64,000 nucleotides of DNA from Durusdinium trenchii. Taxonomy: Eukaryota > Sar > Dinophyceae > Suessiales > Symbiodiniaceae. The stretch is taken from the NCBI GenBank assembly GCA_963970005.1, contig CAXAMN010026728.1, positions 580,495-644,494 of the forward strand. The letters run 5' to 3'. Position numbers and translations under genes: made by a program. The notes under the pieces were generated by a model that worked only from the letters and a program-made list of their open reading frames with translations, did no database searches and was not told the DNA's origin. How positions within the stretch are numbered: the stretch's first letter is position 1; the number at the start of each line of letters is the position of its first letter. Shown here piece after piece: positions 49,501 to 58,439 of this stretch.

Positions 49501-52427
49501 TGTACACCACGTAGGGGTAACCCCCCAGAGATTGCACTTGGCCAGGCGGATGCCCAGTGACGTAAAAGTTGGTCCGCTATCAGCTTGGATGTGAGACGAC
49601 TCACGTAGCCCAGGATGGTAATGGGGCGCCCATCTGTAATGGCTGTGGGCGGATTACGTTTAGCCAACAGAATCACTCGGGCTATTAGCTGGTGTGTAGA
49701 TAACCCGCGGGGCCACAAGGTGCCAAGAACTTTAGCTAGGTCAACCACGGCGGCATGTGGAAGAGACTGGAGCTCCTCAGCTCTCCAACCATCAACACCC
49801 ACTGCTTTAAAAGGCTTAAGACGACGAATAGTATTGGCCAAAATCCCAGGATCATCCCAGGTAACCTGCAAAGGTGCACAAGGTGGGATACGATCACACA
49901 ATGACTGAAGTAGGCTGGTCCATGGGTGGTCTGTTTCTTCTTCCATGGACGTATCACGGCTCCAATATTGTGACCAGTACTCCGCGAAAGGGCCGGCCAT
50001 TTCAGCAACCTCAAATGCATATACTTCCTGAATGAGCTCACCATGAGATGGGACGACACCTTGTAAGACTTGACAAGAAAGGTGATTATCATGTTGTTCC
50101 ATGATACGGAGGGTAGCGGTACCAAAGCGAGCAGCTGCGAATAACCGGAACTGCACTGGTTGATGTATCAGTAATGTGACAGGACCTTTGGAGGTTCGGC
50201 GGATGGTCGCTTGAGCGCATGTGTGCACTGGAAACCCTGGCAAAACGCGAACTTCATTGGCTTTAAGACGTTTATAGTACTCTGACCCGGAGCGGTGCTG
50301 TATGTCTAATTCAAGACCATGTTTCATTGACTGTCGACGAAGCTTGGCTTCCTGAGTGCAATAGAGATCTGCATCATATTGTGTGATCTGTCGAACGCAG
50401 TAGAGTAAGTCAAAAGATGGAAGGTCAACAGTGACACAGGTGATGGCGTCGAACTGCAAGAGCCAATGAACCCAGGAGTGTCCGTAACCATTTGCCCTGC
50501 GGATTGCTTGCCATGCAAGAATTAAGTCTGGATACGATGGCAGGAATTGCCAGTGGTCACAGGGGAAATCTTCGAGGCGGTATTTTCTGTAAAGTCTCTC
50601 TAAACATCGTAAGCGACGGACCTGGCGAACTTTCTGACGGCTTTTGACTGAAGTGACCTCAATGGGAGGTTCGTAGAGACCAGTGCTGTCTTTGCGCGGT
50701 GCGCGAGATGGCAGAAGTCGGAGTGGTTTAGGACTTTTGCAGCGACCTCTAAAATTCTTAGGCAGTGAACTCTGTGAGTAAACAAATGGATCCTTGGCCT
50801 GTTGCTGGCAGAGTGTACGATCAACCGCTTTTTCGACACAGGAAGACCATTGGATCAGCTGTTGAACAGGGTCACGGTTAGTGTGAAAATGGGAGGATAT
50901 GCGTGCTTTGGAATACTGCTCTTCAAAAATGTCATGTTGTACAGGGAACAATGTCCAGGATTTGGGCACATACCATGTAAAATTTTCTGAGGTGGTTGTC
51001 GGAATAGAAAGTTGAACTTGAACAACGCGATGGTCTGCAAATTGATGTTCAGGACCAATGTCGATACGCTGTATGTATTTTGTCAGATATGGATGAACTA
51101 TCATGGAGTCAAATCTTGTCGCTCCTTTACATGTTGGTGGCAGTTCAAAGCCGAAAGCTCGACGGTTGAAGTCAAACATTTCATGACATCCCAATTGAGA
51201 GAAGGTTGTATATGCGTCAAGCTTACGAACATCCATGTTGAAATCACCCGCAATAATAAATGGCAGGTCAATTGGAAGGACATGAAGCAATATATCCTGG
51301 AGAAGTTGATTGTTAACGATTTTCGCTTCGGCGGATTTGCCTGTCTGGAAATAAGTTGAAACAATCAAGATGTCCATTACTCCTGTAGACACAACCACGC
51401 TGTTTAATCTGCATGTGTCCCAGACGGCCGGTGGGAAGGTGTGACGTGTAATGCGAGAGGGGAGGCGCGTCATAATGGCTGTCCCCAGGTTGTCCCCCCG
51501 AAGGGTGTGGCCCAGCGTCGGATCAGATCTGGTAATCTTATCAGGGACTGGGGCAGACCAAAATGTTCGGTATGACGTGGTTCGAATGGCTTGATTAAAA
51601 GCAATTTGGACCGTTCGTGTTGCGGCTGTTTCGGCCAAACACAAAATATCTGCATCTAGATCCAGTAGGTCGTCCTCTTTTTGATAAACGGTTGTAGGGT
51701 TCACCAGACTCAGTGTAAGTGATCGACAAAGCGCCCGATCCGAGTCAGGTCCAGGGTGAAGGGCTTCCCCAAAACGGAAGCCCCTGGTCCAGTTATGTGA
51801 GCCTAATCGACATGGGGGCCATACAGTATCTCTCCGAAACAAGGATATCATAACAGGTATGCAAGGCCTCCTAACAGGTGGCGTGACGACAATATCGAAA
51901 AGACAACCGCAACTGATATTTTCGCTCGTCGGAAAAGACTGAGGGTCAGAACGAAATGCCAGGAAAATAAGGCCCTGAGATATCATGTATGTGGTGGCAA
52001 CAATTGGATGTGAACTAGAGACCGGGGGCCATAACGAACTTTCCTGGACGGAACCATGACCAGCTTGTGGGTCAGGCCAGCACCTGCGAGTCATGACTGT
52101 GTCCTCACACAGTACGTGCTGGAGATGAGTTGTATAATGAACTTGGAAGATAAAAGCACATTTCCCCAAAAGTGGACTGGCCTGTTGGTAGGAAGCGGAC
52201 TGAGGACACGAGTCTCGAGGCGTGTCGCAGGGAGAAGCTGGGGCGAGAGATACGGACCTAGGCCATCGTGGTGAGAACCACGTGCACAGAAACATGCACT
52301 TGAAAATGTCAGCGAGACTGTTAAAACAACAACCATAGTCATAGGAACAAATGAGAGGATTGTCATACGTGTTGCAAACAACATCCGTCCAATCCTGGAA
52401 AAGTACACGACGGTCTTGCTGACACAC
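46560..52427 (-). CDS. LINE ORF2: AP endonuclease, reverse transcriptase, RNase H, C-terminal extension (1955 aa)
   Basis: An uninterrupted 1955-codon frame. About residues 215-222 read FGEALHPGP, just before the endonuclease. The APE domain (about 235-475) shows LVNPTT, ILCLAETAATRT, IIAGDFNMDV, RFDSMIV and FADHRVVQV, covering the catalytic Asn, Glu, Asp-Asn and Asp-His. The RT domain (about 870-1170) shows FTLDLVKAFNLLPR (motif A), TTGVPEGDSLS (motif B) and YAYADNWSYL (motif C, second Asp replaced by Asn). RNase H (about 1490-1640) has FFYTDGSAD, ARAELAAIAW, ITTDSQYAINAI and DALGNFWADHAA, giving a D-E-D-D set. Beyond it lies a 300-residue extension of unknown function, ending in FLYRRNLRKVWNKH. 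The N-terminal 200 residues are Cys/His-rich and may be partly untranslated, so the true start could lie downstream. Confidence 0.9.
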   Translation of the reverse strand: MCQQDRRVLFQDWTDVVCNTYDNPLICSYDYGCCFNSLADIFKCMFLCTWFSPRWPRSVSLAPASPCDTPRDSCPQSASYQQASPLLGKCAFIFQVHYTTHLQHVLCEDTVMTRRCWPDPQAGHGSVQESSLWPPVSSSHPIVATTYMISQGLIFLAFRSDPQSFPTSENISCGCLFDIVVTPPVRRPCIPVMISLFRRDTVWPPCRLGSHNWTRGFRFGEALHPGPDSDRALCRSLTLSLVNPTTVYQKEDDLLDLDADILCLAETAATRTVQIAFNQAIRTTSYRTFWSAPVPDKITRSDPTLGHTLRGDNLGTAIMTRLPSRITRHTFPPAVWDTCRLNSVVVSTGVMDILIVSTYFQTGKSAEAKIVNNQLLQDILLHVLPIDLPFIIAGDFNMDVRKLDAYTTFSQLGCHEMFDFNRRAFGFELPPTCKGATRFDSMIVHPYLTKYIQRIDIGPEHQFADHRVVQVQLSIPTTTSENFTWYVPKSWTLFPVQHDIFEEQYSKARISSHFHTNRDPVQQLIQWSSCVEKAVDRTLCQQQAKDPFVYSQSSLPKNFRGRCKSPKPLRLLPSRAPRKDSTGLYEPPIEVTSVKSRQKVRQVRRLRCLERLYRKYRLEDFPCDHWQFLPSYPDLILAWQAIRRANGYGHSWVHWLLQFDAITCVTVDLPSFDLLYCVRQITQYDADLYCTQEAKLRRQSMKHGLELDIQHRSGSEYYKRLKANEVRVLPGFPVHTCAQATIRRTSKGPVTLLIHQPVQFRLFAAARFGTATLRIMEQHDNHLSCQVLQGVVPSHGELIQEVYAFEVAEMAGPFAEYWSQYWSRDTSMEEETDHPWTSLLQSLCDRIPPCAPLQVTWDDPGILANTIRRLKPFKAVGVDGWRAEELQSLPHAAVVDLAKVLGTLWPRGLSTHQLIARVILLAKRNPPTAITDGRPITILGYVSRLTSKLIADQLLRHWASAWPSAISGGLPLRGVQDITFQQQFQIESAKKRSLPWRGFTLDLVKAFNLLPRRVLYHLFVYHGAPPDSVRFWFINLKKMTRRLQVNKAVGPTITMTTGVPEGDSLSVCAMLVVSSAFYWTLQSPSVYPYAYADNWSYLTTSQRDNIVAFRKIQHLVEALRMQIDFAKSWAWGATTDAREEWKQFLQTESPQLNQVSILNSTKDLGCMTHYTNHITLGRLKTKITSAIQRCKRIRFFRTDILQKARFIQTAVWPHAFFGAEHQVVGEKHFRTFRREAATALIGPESQISSWLGVHAFSPQLQDPLLYVISTALTFLRRLFHSNPSLAQDYLQAVINHTGPAVGPAGALARYLTLVGWSLTADGRLTLDGYLSVSIRHDALKQIRQTLRQAWTYYLHRQICHRKGVPSIPFDFKILSRVLRSMSRTDIRQVAYNLTAGYQVGAVKALWTSTENPNCSFCGQPDTHEHQQLHCPAFQHVRQHHPQAISYLTSSPHKLWMPLPVSFPDIATLRQLFTYRGHSTEHTSIFLQNNVLFFYTDGSADTPLQTETRRAAWSVVQFRPDSDTTPFLTIKIQHVQGTQSIARAELAAIAWIVQHVSNHQWPHQVIITTDSQYAINAIQQVTQPTGTPPWHHLANADLLNIIAESWVPSQFLLRKVRSHQTIEDLPPGPERDDALGNFWADHAAVRARLTDHEVVDNLVQRATIWHEDQYRQTKCILKYLADLNRSHVQAKQREPHLHGAHSHHDDSSDWNTLLRLRESYTVSPPFQVFQPDIHPAFLTACVWGKQYADLVLQFCAALKWPQSDIDHTDPHLLAGITWHELALAFIVNTGIQFPTWLRLADNQRAQPFHWQDARVLALPIPKRSLRAQAEAFRTIVLYLQGYTSTPLLPHYSKQGSRSLAQIGWGRQYTGGFPLRPELPNSPAVQKTLLQYTTDLHCKPPYHPDGLVPMGHVAPIFTTDVAAPLTFHQAFLYRRNLRKVWNKHGDLSSVPIPAAPN

Positions 52428-52481
52428 GTTGCAAAAGAAATTAAAGATGGTATTTGCATCGAATTGGGGTGTGGCTATAAG

Positions 52482-54533
52482 TCACGATTCAGTGTCAATC
52501 TGCATACCGGAATCTGGCTTCGGACGCTTGAGCTGCTCTGACGTTGTGGCATGGCCTAACTTGGCAAGGATCGCAGTAAAGCCTTCTTTCATACCAGTAT
52601 TAGTCTCTTGCAGACTTCGTTCCATGCAATGGATCCTCTGATCAAGCGTTGATCGAATAGATTGTTCGGACTGCTCAATTTGGGTACGCATCTCAGAACG
52701 TACCTTCGTAAACTCAGTCTGCATTTCTTGACGAAGTCGAGTTTCATTTTCCTGTGTGGTTTTAGTAGCTTTGGTAAGGTCTCGAATCTGATTCTGAATG
52801 GCTGCAATGTCGGATGACTGCGTTACAGAGCCCGTAGTCGAAGTCCTCGAGTACTGACTGGCTTTTGACGACCAGGATCGGTGGTAGTCGGACGTGTCAG
52901 ATGGGTATGTCTTGGTGGAGCCATCTCCCAAAGAAGGGTTCCATTGTGCCCAAGGGTCCCAATCATCCTGGGCTGCGATCGGGCTGCTTGAGCTGGCAGC
53001 GTTTGTCACAGCTTTTGATGAGGGCTGTCGAATACCTCCAGCGACAATGACTGGCTTTGGGGCAATGTTCTGTGAAACAGGAGCAATAAGCACGGTCGAT
53101 CGGCCCCAGAGATAGTGACAGGCGTCTATCTTATCTGCTGCTGCAAGTAACCAAGTGTTGGCAGCCAGGCTTCGAATTGGCCGCATGCGCAAGGCCTGCT
53201 TTTCCAACCACGTCCGAATATCATCGTGTGTGACACCATGCGGCAATGGGGAGAGCTTGACGTAACAGGTAGCTGGGATGTGTGGCTGCTTGGTTTGAGA
53301 TGGCTGGAGGATACCCTGTGCTTCCTCGTATGCGGAACTGGGAACCCGCACGCCATATCCGCGTTTGGTTTTGGAGGACAAGACTAAGCCAACCTGTTCG
53401 GGGATCTTTTTGGCCTCTTCCAGTGCCTGCGTGCGGTCTTTATCCTTAAGCCAAATAATGGCATAGGACGGATCTACTGCATTTCCGTCACTGGTTTTAG
53501 GATTAACGAAGACTCCTTGCGACCCTGACTGAGCAAGTATGGTCGAGACAATGGAAGTAAAAACTCTCACATGTACTTGGAAACTTTGCGCTTGATCGGG
53601 TTCTGTCGGAGCAGTGTCATTCCTCCAGCTTCGACCCCATGGTCTGGTCACGACGTTTTTTGTTGGGTCAATGGCGAAAAGTTTCCATAGGGTTCTCACT
53701 GGTGCTTCACATAGCTCGGACCATAATGAATCTGTAACTTCGGATTTCCATGCAGTGAAGGCCAGGACCGACGTGGACTCCGTGGCAATGTCATCTTGAT
53801 CTTCTCCATGAAGAGTGACCTTGGCAGATCCTAGTATGTGGACGCAGACTGCAATAACGACTTTATTACCTTTACTGTCGGCGGCTGGCAAATTACAGGC
53901 ACGGCAAGTCCGGTTGGCCAATGGGCAAGTTGGCCCCAAGACAACCATGATGCATGGTTCAGTGGCACCTTGATGTGATGTAAGAAATGTTTCTGCCTCC
54001 GGTGCGTCGATCAGAAAGACCCCCTGAGAACGTGTGCGATCAGTTCCCGCCTTTACGAAAGTGCCTGTAGCTGACTTAAACAAAGTGTCGGGAAGGGTAA
54101 ACTCCATGGCTTGATGTGATGGAGTATCCTCAGATCGTTTGATTGCAAAACGTCGGACCCTTTTTGTGGTATCGGCGTCGAAATCTGCGAAATCTGGCAG
54201 TGGAATATGAAAGTGTAGAGCTGTATGCTTGATCTGTGCAAGCTTAGCATCATGGTCTCTCATAGCCAGAATTTGTTGCATTCGTGTGACACCTGCCAGA
54301 ATCAAGACATCTTTGACGAATTGCGGGGTTTGGATACTCGAGGCCCCATTCTGCAACAGAAAATCTGTGAGGGTCTGGTTGGTACGGAGCGCTAGGTCAG
54401 TTTTGTTTCCTCCTCCAGTCAGGACCCCAACCAAATGAACTCTATTCAGTGCAGAGTCCCGGTCTTCTTGACTAATGTAACCCGCAAAATTTTCTTCAGG
54501 GGACAACCGTTTGCCTCGGAGAATGGATCTCAC
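52482..54533 (-). CDS. LINE ORF1 (683 aa), coiled-coil protein
   Basis: Starts MRSILRGKRLSPEENFAGYI, 57 nt inside the element. Middle cysteines, PTCPLANRTCRACNLPAAD, may bind metal. Residues about 580-650 (IAAIQNQIRDLTKATKTTQE, MQTEFTKVRSEMRTQIEQSE) form a heptad-rich coiled coil, the usual trimerising element of ORF1 proteins, followed by an acidic tail. The likely role is an RNA-binding chaperone for the element's transcript. It ends 54 nt before the ORF2 frame opens, on the same strand. No RRM or CCHC knuckle is clear. Confidence 0.8.
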   Translation of the reverse strand: MRSILRGKRLSPEENFAGYISQEDRDSALNRVHLVGVLTGGGNKTDLALRTNQTLTDFLLQNGASSIQTPQFVKDVLILAGVTRMQQILAMRDHDAKLAQIKHTALHFHIPLPDFADFDADTTKRVRRFAIKRSEDTPSHQAMEFTLPDTLFKSATGTFVKAGTDRTRSQGVFLIDAPEAETFLTSHQGATEPCIMVVLGPTCPLANRTCRACNLPAADSKGNKVVIAVCVHILGSAKVTLHGEDQDDIATESTSVLAFTAWKSEVTDSLWSELCEAPVRTLWKLFAIDPTKNVVTRPWGRSWRNDTAPTEPDQAQSFQVHVRVFTSIVSTILAQSGSQGVFVNPKTSDGNAVDPSYAIIWLKDKDRTQALEEAKKIPEQVGLVLSSKTKRGYGVRVPSSAYEEAQGILQPSQTKQPHIPATCYVKLSPLPHGVTHDDIRTWLEKQALRMRPIRSLAANTWLLAAADKIDACHYLWGRSTVLIAPVSQNIAPKPVIVAGGIRQPSSKAVTNAASSSSPIAAQDDWDPWAQWNPSLGDGSTKTYPSDTSDYHRSWSSKASQYSRTSTTGSVTQSSDIAAIQNQIRDLTKATKTTQENETRLRQEMQTEFTKVRSEMRTQIEQSEQSIRSTLDQRIHCMERSLQETNTGMKEGFTAILAKLGHATTSEQLKRPKPDSGMQIDTES

Positions 54534-54590
54534 AGGAATGAGTGGGCCACAGAGGCTACTCGCAGCTTCCCACGCATTAGCGAAAAATGT

Positions 54591-54604
54591 CTGGCCATAC
54601 TACT
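54591..54604. repeat. Target-site duplication, LINE 5' side
   Basis: CTGGCCATACTACT, identical to 46365-46378. It is followed by AGGAGCAAGAAGC, the continuation of the interrupted dispersed repeat. Confidence 0.85.
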
Positions 54605-55367
54605 AGGAGCAAGAAGCCCGGGCATCGCTGCTAGTAGCATTCTTACTACTAGTCACAAGAACGCTATTATAGATATATTACTCCTCCACGGCTGGGGTCG
54701 GATAAAAACAACAGTTGATCAAGCACGGCCAGTTTCGCTTGCGCCGTTGTTTCTCCTTGTGCCAAGTGCACACACCCGAGATCTCCCGGTCGAGGTCGAG
54801 GGTTGGAACTGCGTGCCTCCGCGGAGCCATGACCGACCTCGGACATCTGCACGGACGAAACTCCAAACAAACTTCTTGTCACCTCTCGGCCGAGGTCCCA
54901 AGACTTGGCAAACATGCCTTAGGGAATCTGTGCTGATGGACCCAAGCTCAGGGCTTTTGTATGGCACTTTTAATAAAGCCTCTTTACTCATTCGGAACAT
55001 CTCAAACGTCCAGATCGGCTGCAACAACTCTTTCAGGCAAAGGATCGGCTGGTGGAACGGTGGAAGATGTCAGGGTCGCAGTTCCACGCGACATCTGCGC
55101 ACGCAGAGGACGAGCAGTTGCGGGCGTCCTCACAAACATTGGATCACATGGAAGGTGAAAGTTGACACATCTCACATGCAATGCGCCGGATTATGTGGAA
55201 GAAACTCATCTTGCAAATCTCTCACAGTGTTCGGCGTTGTTTTGTCCCATATCGCCCTTGTGTGGCCTGGACAAATGCCTTGACTCATCCAGCTCTTGTT
55301 CCAGCTCTTTAGGCTGAAACCCCCAAAAGCCTGGGCGGCTGGAACTTCTTTCCAGGAGCCTGGCGGC
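54605..55367. other. Spacer between LINE and phosphoesterase gene
   Basis: Begins with the remainder of the interrupted dispersed repeat (to about 54665). The rest shows no convincing exon on either strand. Confidence 0.5.
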
Positions 55368-57170
55368 TCACAATGGAGCCTCAAAAGTGAAATGGAAGTT
55401 CTCTTTGCTTTTGATTGCCTTACGGCCATGGACGCCATCCGTCTCAAGTAGTTGTTGCCAGCACTCATTCATCAGGTGAAGAGCTTTGCGTGGGCAATTC
55501 GTGGCGCTGATGCCGGTGTCCCAGGCTTGGAAGTACAACACCACTCGGTCCGATTCCTTGTACTCTCTCATGGTCACGAAGCTGACAGCATTCTCTGAGA
55601 TGCCTTCATCATTCGGCCACCCTTCATCAAAGCCTCCGTTTCCAAGAAGAAAGCGAACTGGGAATGTCTCGGGGTCCTGCCTGACCCTTTGCCCCGGTTC
55701 TGCAGACAAGCCCATGTAGTGCATATGTCCGTAGAGCCAAATGTCCAGCTTCTTGAACACCTCTGGGCAAACCGTGACATCACTGTGTACCGGGCTTGGC
55801 CCATCATGAGTTAGGTAGATGAAGATCTTCTTGCCCATTTTGGAACCATGGGCAATCGAATCACGGAGAAAGTTGCACTCAATCTGCTCTCCTTCTCCAT
55901 TTGCATCTTTTCCTGGTGTCATGTACTCTAAACGAGCTGGCACTGTTTCTGGCGATGGAGGTGGAGGGGGCGGTCGACGATCGTATGGAAAGCAATTGGG
56001 CTCACAGTAGGGGCCCACGAAGTTCGCCACCTTGGTTCCTGCCACAAGACCAACGATGTAGTAAACGCTGCTGCCTTGGCCGAGCTCGATGTTATACCTG
56101 TAGGGTGTTCTCCAGTTGGTGCCGGATCCGCTCTCTGGGATCACCACGGTTCCACCTTTCAAGCTCGGGAAGCCATCCAACCAGCGCCGAACCCATTCCT
56201 TTTCGTCAAGGCCTTTGGTTGGATTTGAGTTGCCTAGGAATCCATTGTCTCCGAAGAAGCAAGCACCAAAGTCCATCTCCCGGTCCGCGCACCCTGAAGG
56301 GGAATTCACATCGTGGTTTCCAATAATGGGGAACGTCCGGTCTTTGGAAATCTTGCCAAGGCTGTATTCTTCAATGGCGTCAGCAATCTTTGCTTGGTTT
56401 TCATTGCCTCCAAGGTAGCCATTGTCCCCAAGAAGAAACATGGTGTTCGAACGACCACTCCTGGCGAGAAAGTAGTCTTTCAAGCCATAGTAAAGGCTGT
56501 AAGCTCCTTGCTTCTTGATTCCATCAGGAATCGGGAATATGTCGACAATCATATCCTTGTAGTTTTCTGGAAGCCCAAAATCTGCCCAGTACATCACCTC
56601 GCCAATGAAGTAACCTTTTGGTTCAGGAGGTTCGACAGGCATATCAAAGGGAAAGCAAAATCCCTCGGCGATATCTGTCGTCTTTTCCCATTTCTCTGGC
56701 CAGCCTTTCATCACCTGGCCCAGCTTCCGAAGGGTAGGCTTCTCAAAGACTATCACGTCAACTGGGCACCAGCGTCGATCCGAGGTTCTTGTATATGACA
56801 TTTTCAAGCAAATCTCTTCCACTTCATCTGGACTTGGGCAATCCGAGTTCCAGCAACTCAGCTGGTAGATCACTCGGTCCCCCGAGCGAAAGTTCGTTCC
56901 TGTGACCTGGCGAGCCAGGTCAGTGCCCCATCCCGTGCTCTTGCCATGACCTTTCACTTGTGCATAGATCTTTTGATTCGTCCAGCACTCTCCCTCCGAG
57001 CTCGGTCCAGGATGGGCGGTGGCAATCTGGAGCCAATACTCCGGCCCTTTCCTCTTCTTCGAGCTGGACGAATTGCTGTGAGCCTGCAGCAACGATGGGG
57101 ACTCCGGGCACTCGCTGTCATTGGAAGCGCCACAAGGCCATAGAAGTAGGCCTAAAAGGAACGGGAACAT
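55368..57170 (-). CDS. Secreted calcineurin-like metallophosphoesterase, intronless, 600 aa
   Basis: The start was placed at the ATG giving MFPFLLGLLLWPCGASND, a signal peptide; the longer frame upstream (to 57518) is unlikely to be translated. Metallophosphoesterase motifs in order: ADFG (about residue 197), FLLGDNGYLGG (about 248), IIGNHDV (about 284), IYLTHDGPSP (about 455) and LYGHMHYMG (about 480). These supply the dinuclear-metal ligands of the purple-acid-phosphatase/calcineurin fold. A proline run PPPPPPSP lies near residue 415. A small N-terminal domain with paired cysteines (about 30-110) precedes the catalytic part. It probably dephosphorylates extracellular organic phosphate or acts in a vacuole. 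Unlike its neighbours it has no intron. The substrate is unknown. Confidence 0.88.
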   Translation of the reverse strand: MFPFLLGLLLWPCGASNDSECPESPSLLQAHSNSSSSKKRKGPEYWLQIATAHPGPSSEGECWTNQKIYAQVKGHGKSTGWGTDLARQVTGTNFRSGDRVIYQLSCWNSDCPSPDEVEEICLKMSYTRTSDRRWCPVDVIVFEKPTLRKLGQVMKGWPEKWEKTTDIAEGFCFPFDMPVEPPEPKGYFIGEVMYWADFGLPENYKDMIVDIFPIPDGIKKQGAYSLYYGLKDYFLARSGRSNTMFLLGDNGYLGGNENQAKIADAIEEYSLGKISKDRTFPIIGNHDVNSPSGCADREMDFGACFFGDNGFLGNSNPTKGLDEKEWVRRWLDGFPSLKGGTVVIPESGSGTNWRTPYRYNIELGQGSSVYYIVGLVAGTKVANFVGPYCEPNCFPYDRRPPPPPPSPETVPARLEYMTPGKDANGEGEQIECNFLRDSIAHGSKMGKKIFIYLTHDGPSPVHSDVTVCPEVFKKLDIWLYGHMHYMGLSAEPGQRVRQDPETFPVRFLLGNGGFDEGWPNDEGISENAVSFVTMREYKESDRVVLYFQAWDTGISATNCPRKALHLMNECWQQLLETDGVHGRKAIKSKENFHFTFEAPL

Positions 57171-58435
57171 CCGAACGCCCCAAGAACAACAGCTAACTAA
57201 AAATTTGTCAATTTGAGCTGAAATGCTCAAGTCGGTACTCAGTTTGAGATGTGTTCTGCATTTTCTTTCCTCGTTCTTGAAAACAAAACACGTTGTACAA
57301 GAGTGCTGCAAAGTCCAGGCCGGAACGCACGTTTTGATAGAAAAAACAACGACCCAAAACAGTTCTCCAACTGACAGCGGCGATTCAACTGACAACGGAC
57401 CGCCCAAACAACAGCACAGGACATCTGACTGGCATGATTTGTTGATACAGTTTGCACCAACGACTCCACAAATACCAGCCTGAAGTTCAAACATGTGGAA
57501 GGGTAAGCAGAATGACACCTGACAGGAGAATGCAACTCATAGCCATGAACCCCCCTAAAAAGATGCATATATATATATATCACAGAGCTGGCTCACGGTG
57601 CACTGACACCACGGTTACGTGATGACCTGAATCGCAAGATGTCTGACTCTGATCATCCTGCCATTCTCGTGGATAAGCTGCATCTAGGAATCTAGTTACA
57701 AACTTGCTTCATGGAGCCTGTGTGTCCGTGAACTCCTGGTTTTGAGGCATCTATTTTTAAACGTGCCGAGTCGCGCAAGGACTGCAAGGAAAGGATAACT
57801 TCATGCCTATCTCCAGTGTTCACTTGTGGATCAGTATGAGAATATCGCGGGTGGAAACATGCCAGAGCATCCCCTGATCTCCATCTATGAAGGAGGTCAT
57901 CCTCATACCGCCACCACGCTTCGGCCAGTCTCAGGTCGGGCACTCATGAACCCCCCAAGAATGGCATTGACGAAAACACATGGTTAGATGCATGGGAAAA
58001 ACCCCCTGGTTTCTATAGGAACCTCCTGGAGCCCCGGGACCCATTTTCCAATGCCATCCACGGAACCATGTGATGCTTTCATCACTCAGAGTCGATCGTG
58101 TCTTTCCATCGCTGGAGGGAACGGGAAAGCGATTCGCCACCTGAACTAAACAGGACTTAAACAGGGCCACTAAGCGATTCGCTCCCCTCTTTGTGTATGG
58201 CTCAAGAAGAGTGGTATCATTTCTGTATAACAACCAATCATATATATATATTAAATATATGGCTCATCTTGCTATTCCACTGGTAGAGTAAGAAGAATCT
58301 TGAGCCATAGCCATCGAAAGAACCCTCATCTAACTATTTTGAATTGCCATCCTTTGTGGCAAAAGTCTGGCCATGCTTTGTGGCCTTCAGATTTAGATGA
58401 TATACATCCGGATGATTCGAATCACTCAGGGCAGG
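57171..58435. other. Upstream flank of the phosphoesterase gene
   Basis: No clear gene. Two AT-rich runs (TATATATATATATC near 57568-57580 and TATATATATATTAAATATA near 58241-58260) are the most AT-rich spots around. A minus-strand open stretch at 58230-58030 could contain an exon of the unknown gene that lies upstream, but its sequence gives no family. Confidence 0.4.
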
Positions 58436-58439
58436 TCAC

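Larger units (their letters stand above)
46379..54590 (-). mobile_element. Full-length LINE (APE-type non-LTR retrotransposon), 8.2 kb
   Basis: The element holds two intact ORFs. It is bounded by a 14-bp direct repeat CTGGCCATACTACT at 46365-46378 and 54591-54604, the expected target-site duplication. Removing the element restores an uninterrupted dispersed repeat reading GGCTCCTGGCC ATACTACT AGGAGCAAGAAGC, which identifies the empty site. The 5' UTR is 57 bp (54534-54590), and 54 nt separate ORF1 from ORF2. The 3' UTR is about 181 bp and ends without a poly(A) tract. Intact frames and an exact duplication suggest a young insertion. It lies between the Dicer-type gene start and the phosphoesterase gene. 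Confidence 0.9.

Noticed and set aside
57171-57518. Longer N-terminus (116 extra residues) for the phosphoesterase
   Set aside because: The extra segment is cysteine-rich and shows no domain, whereas the internal Met starts a clear signal peptide.
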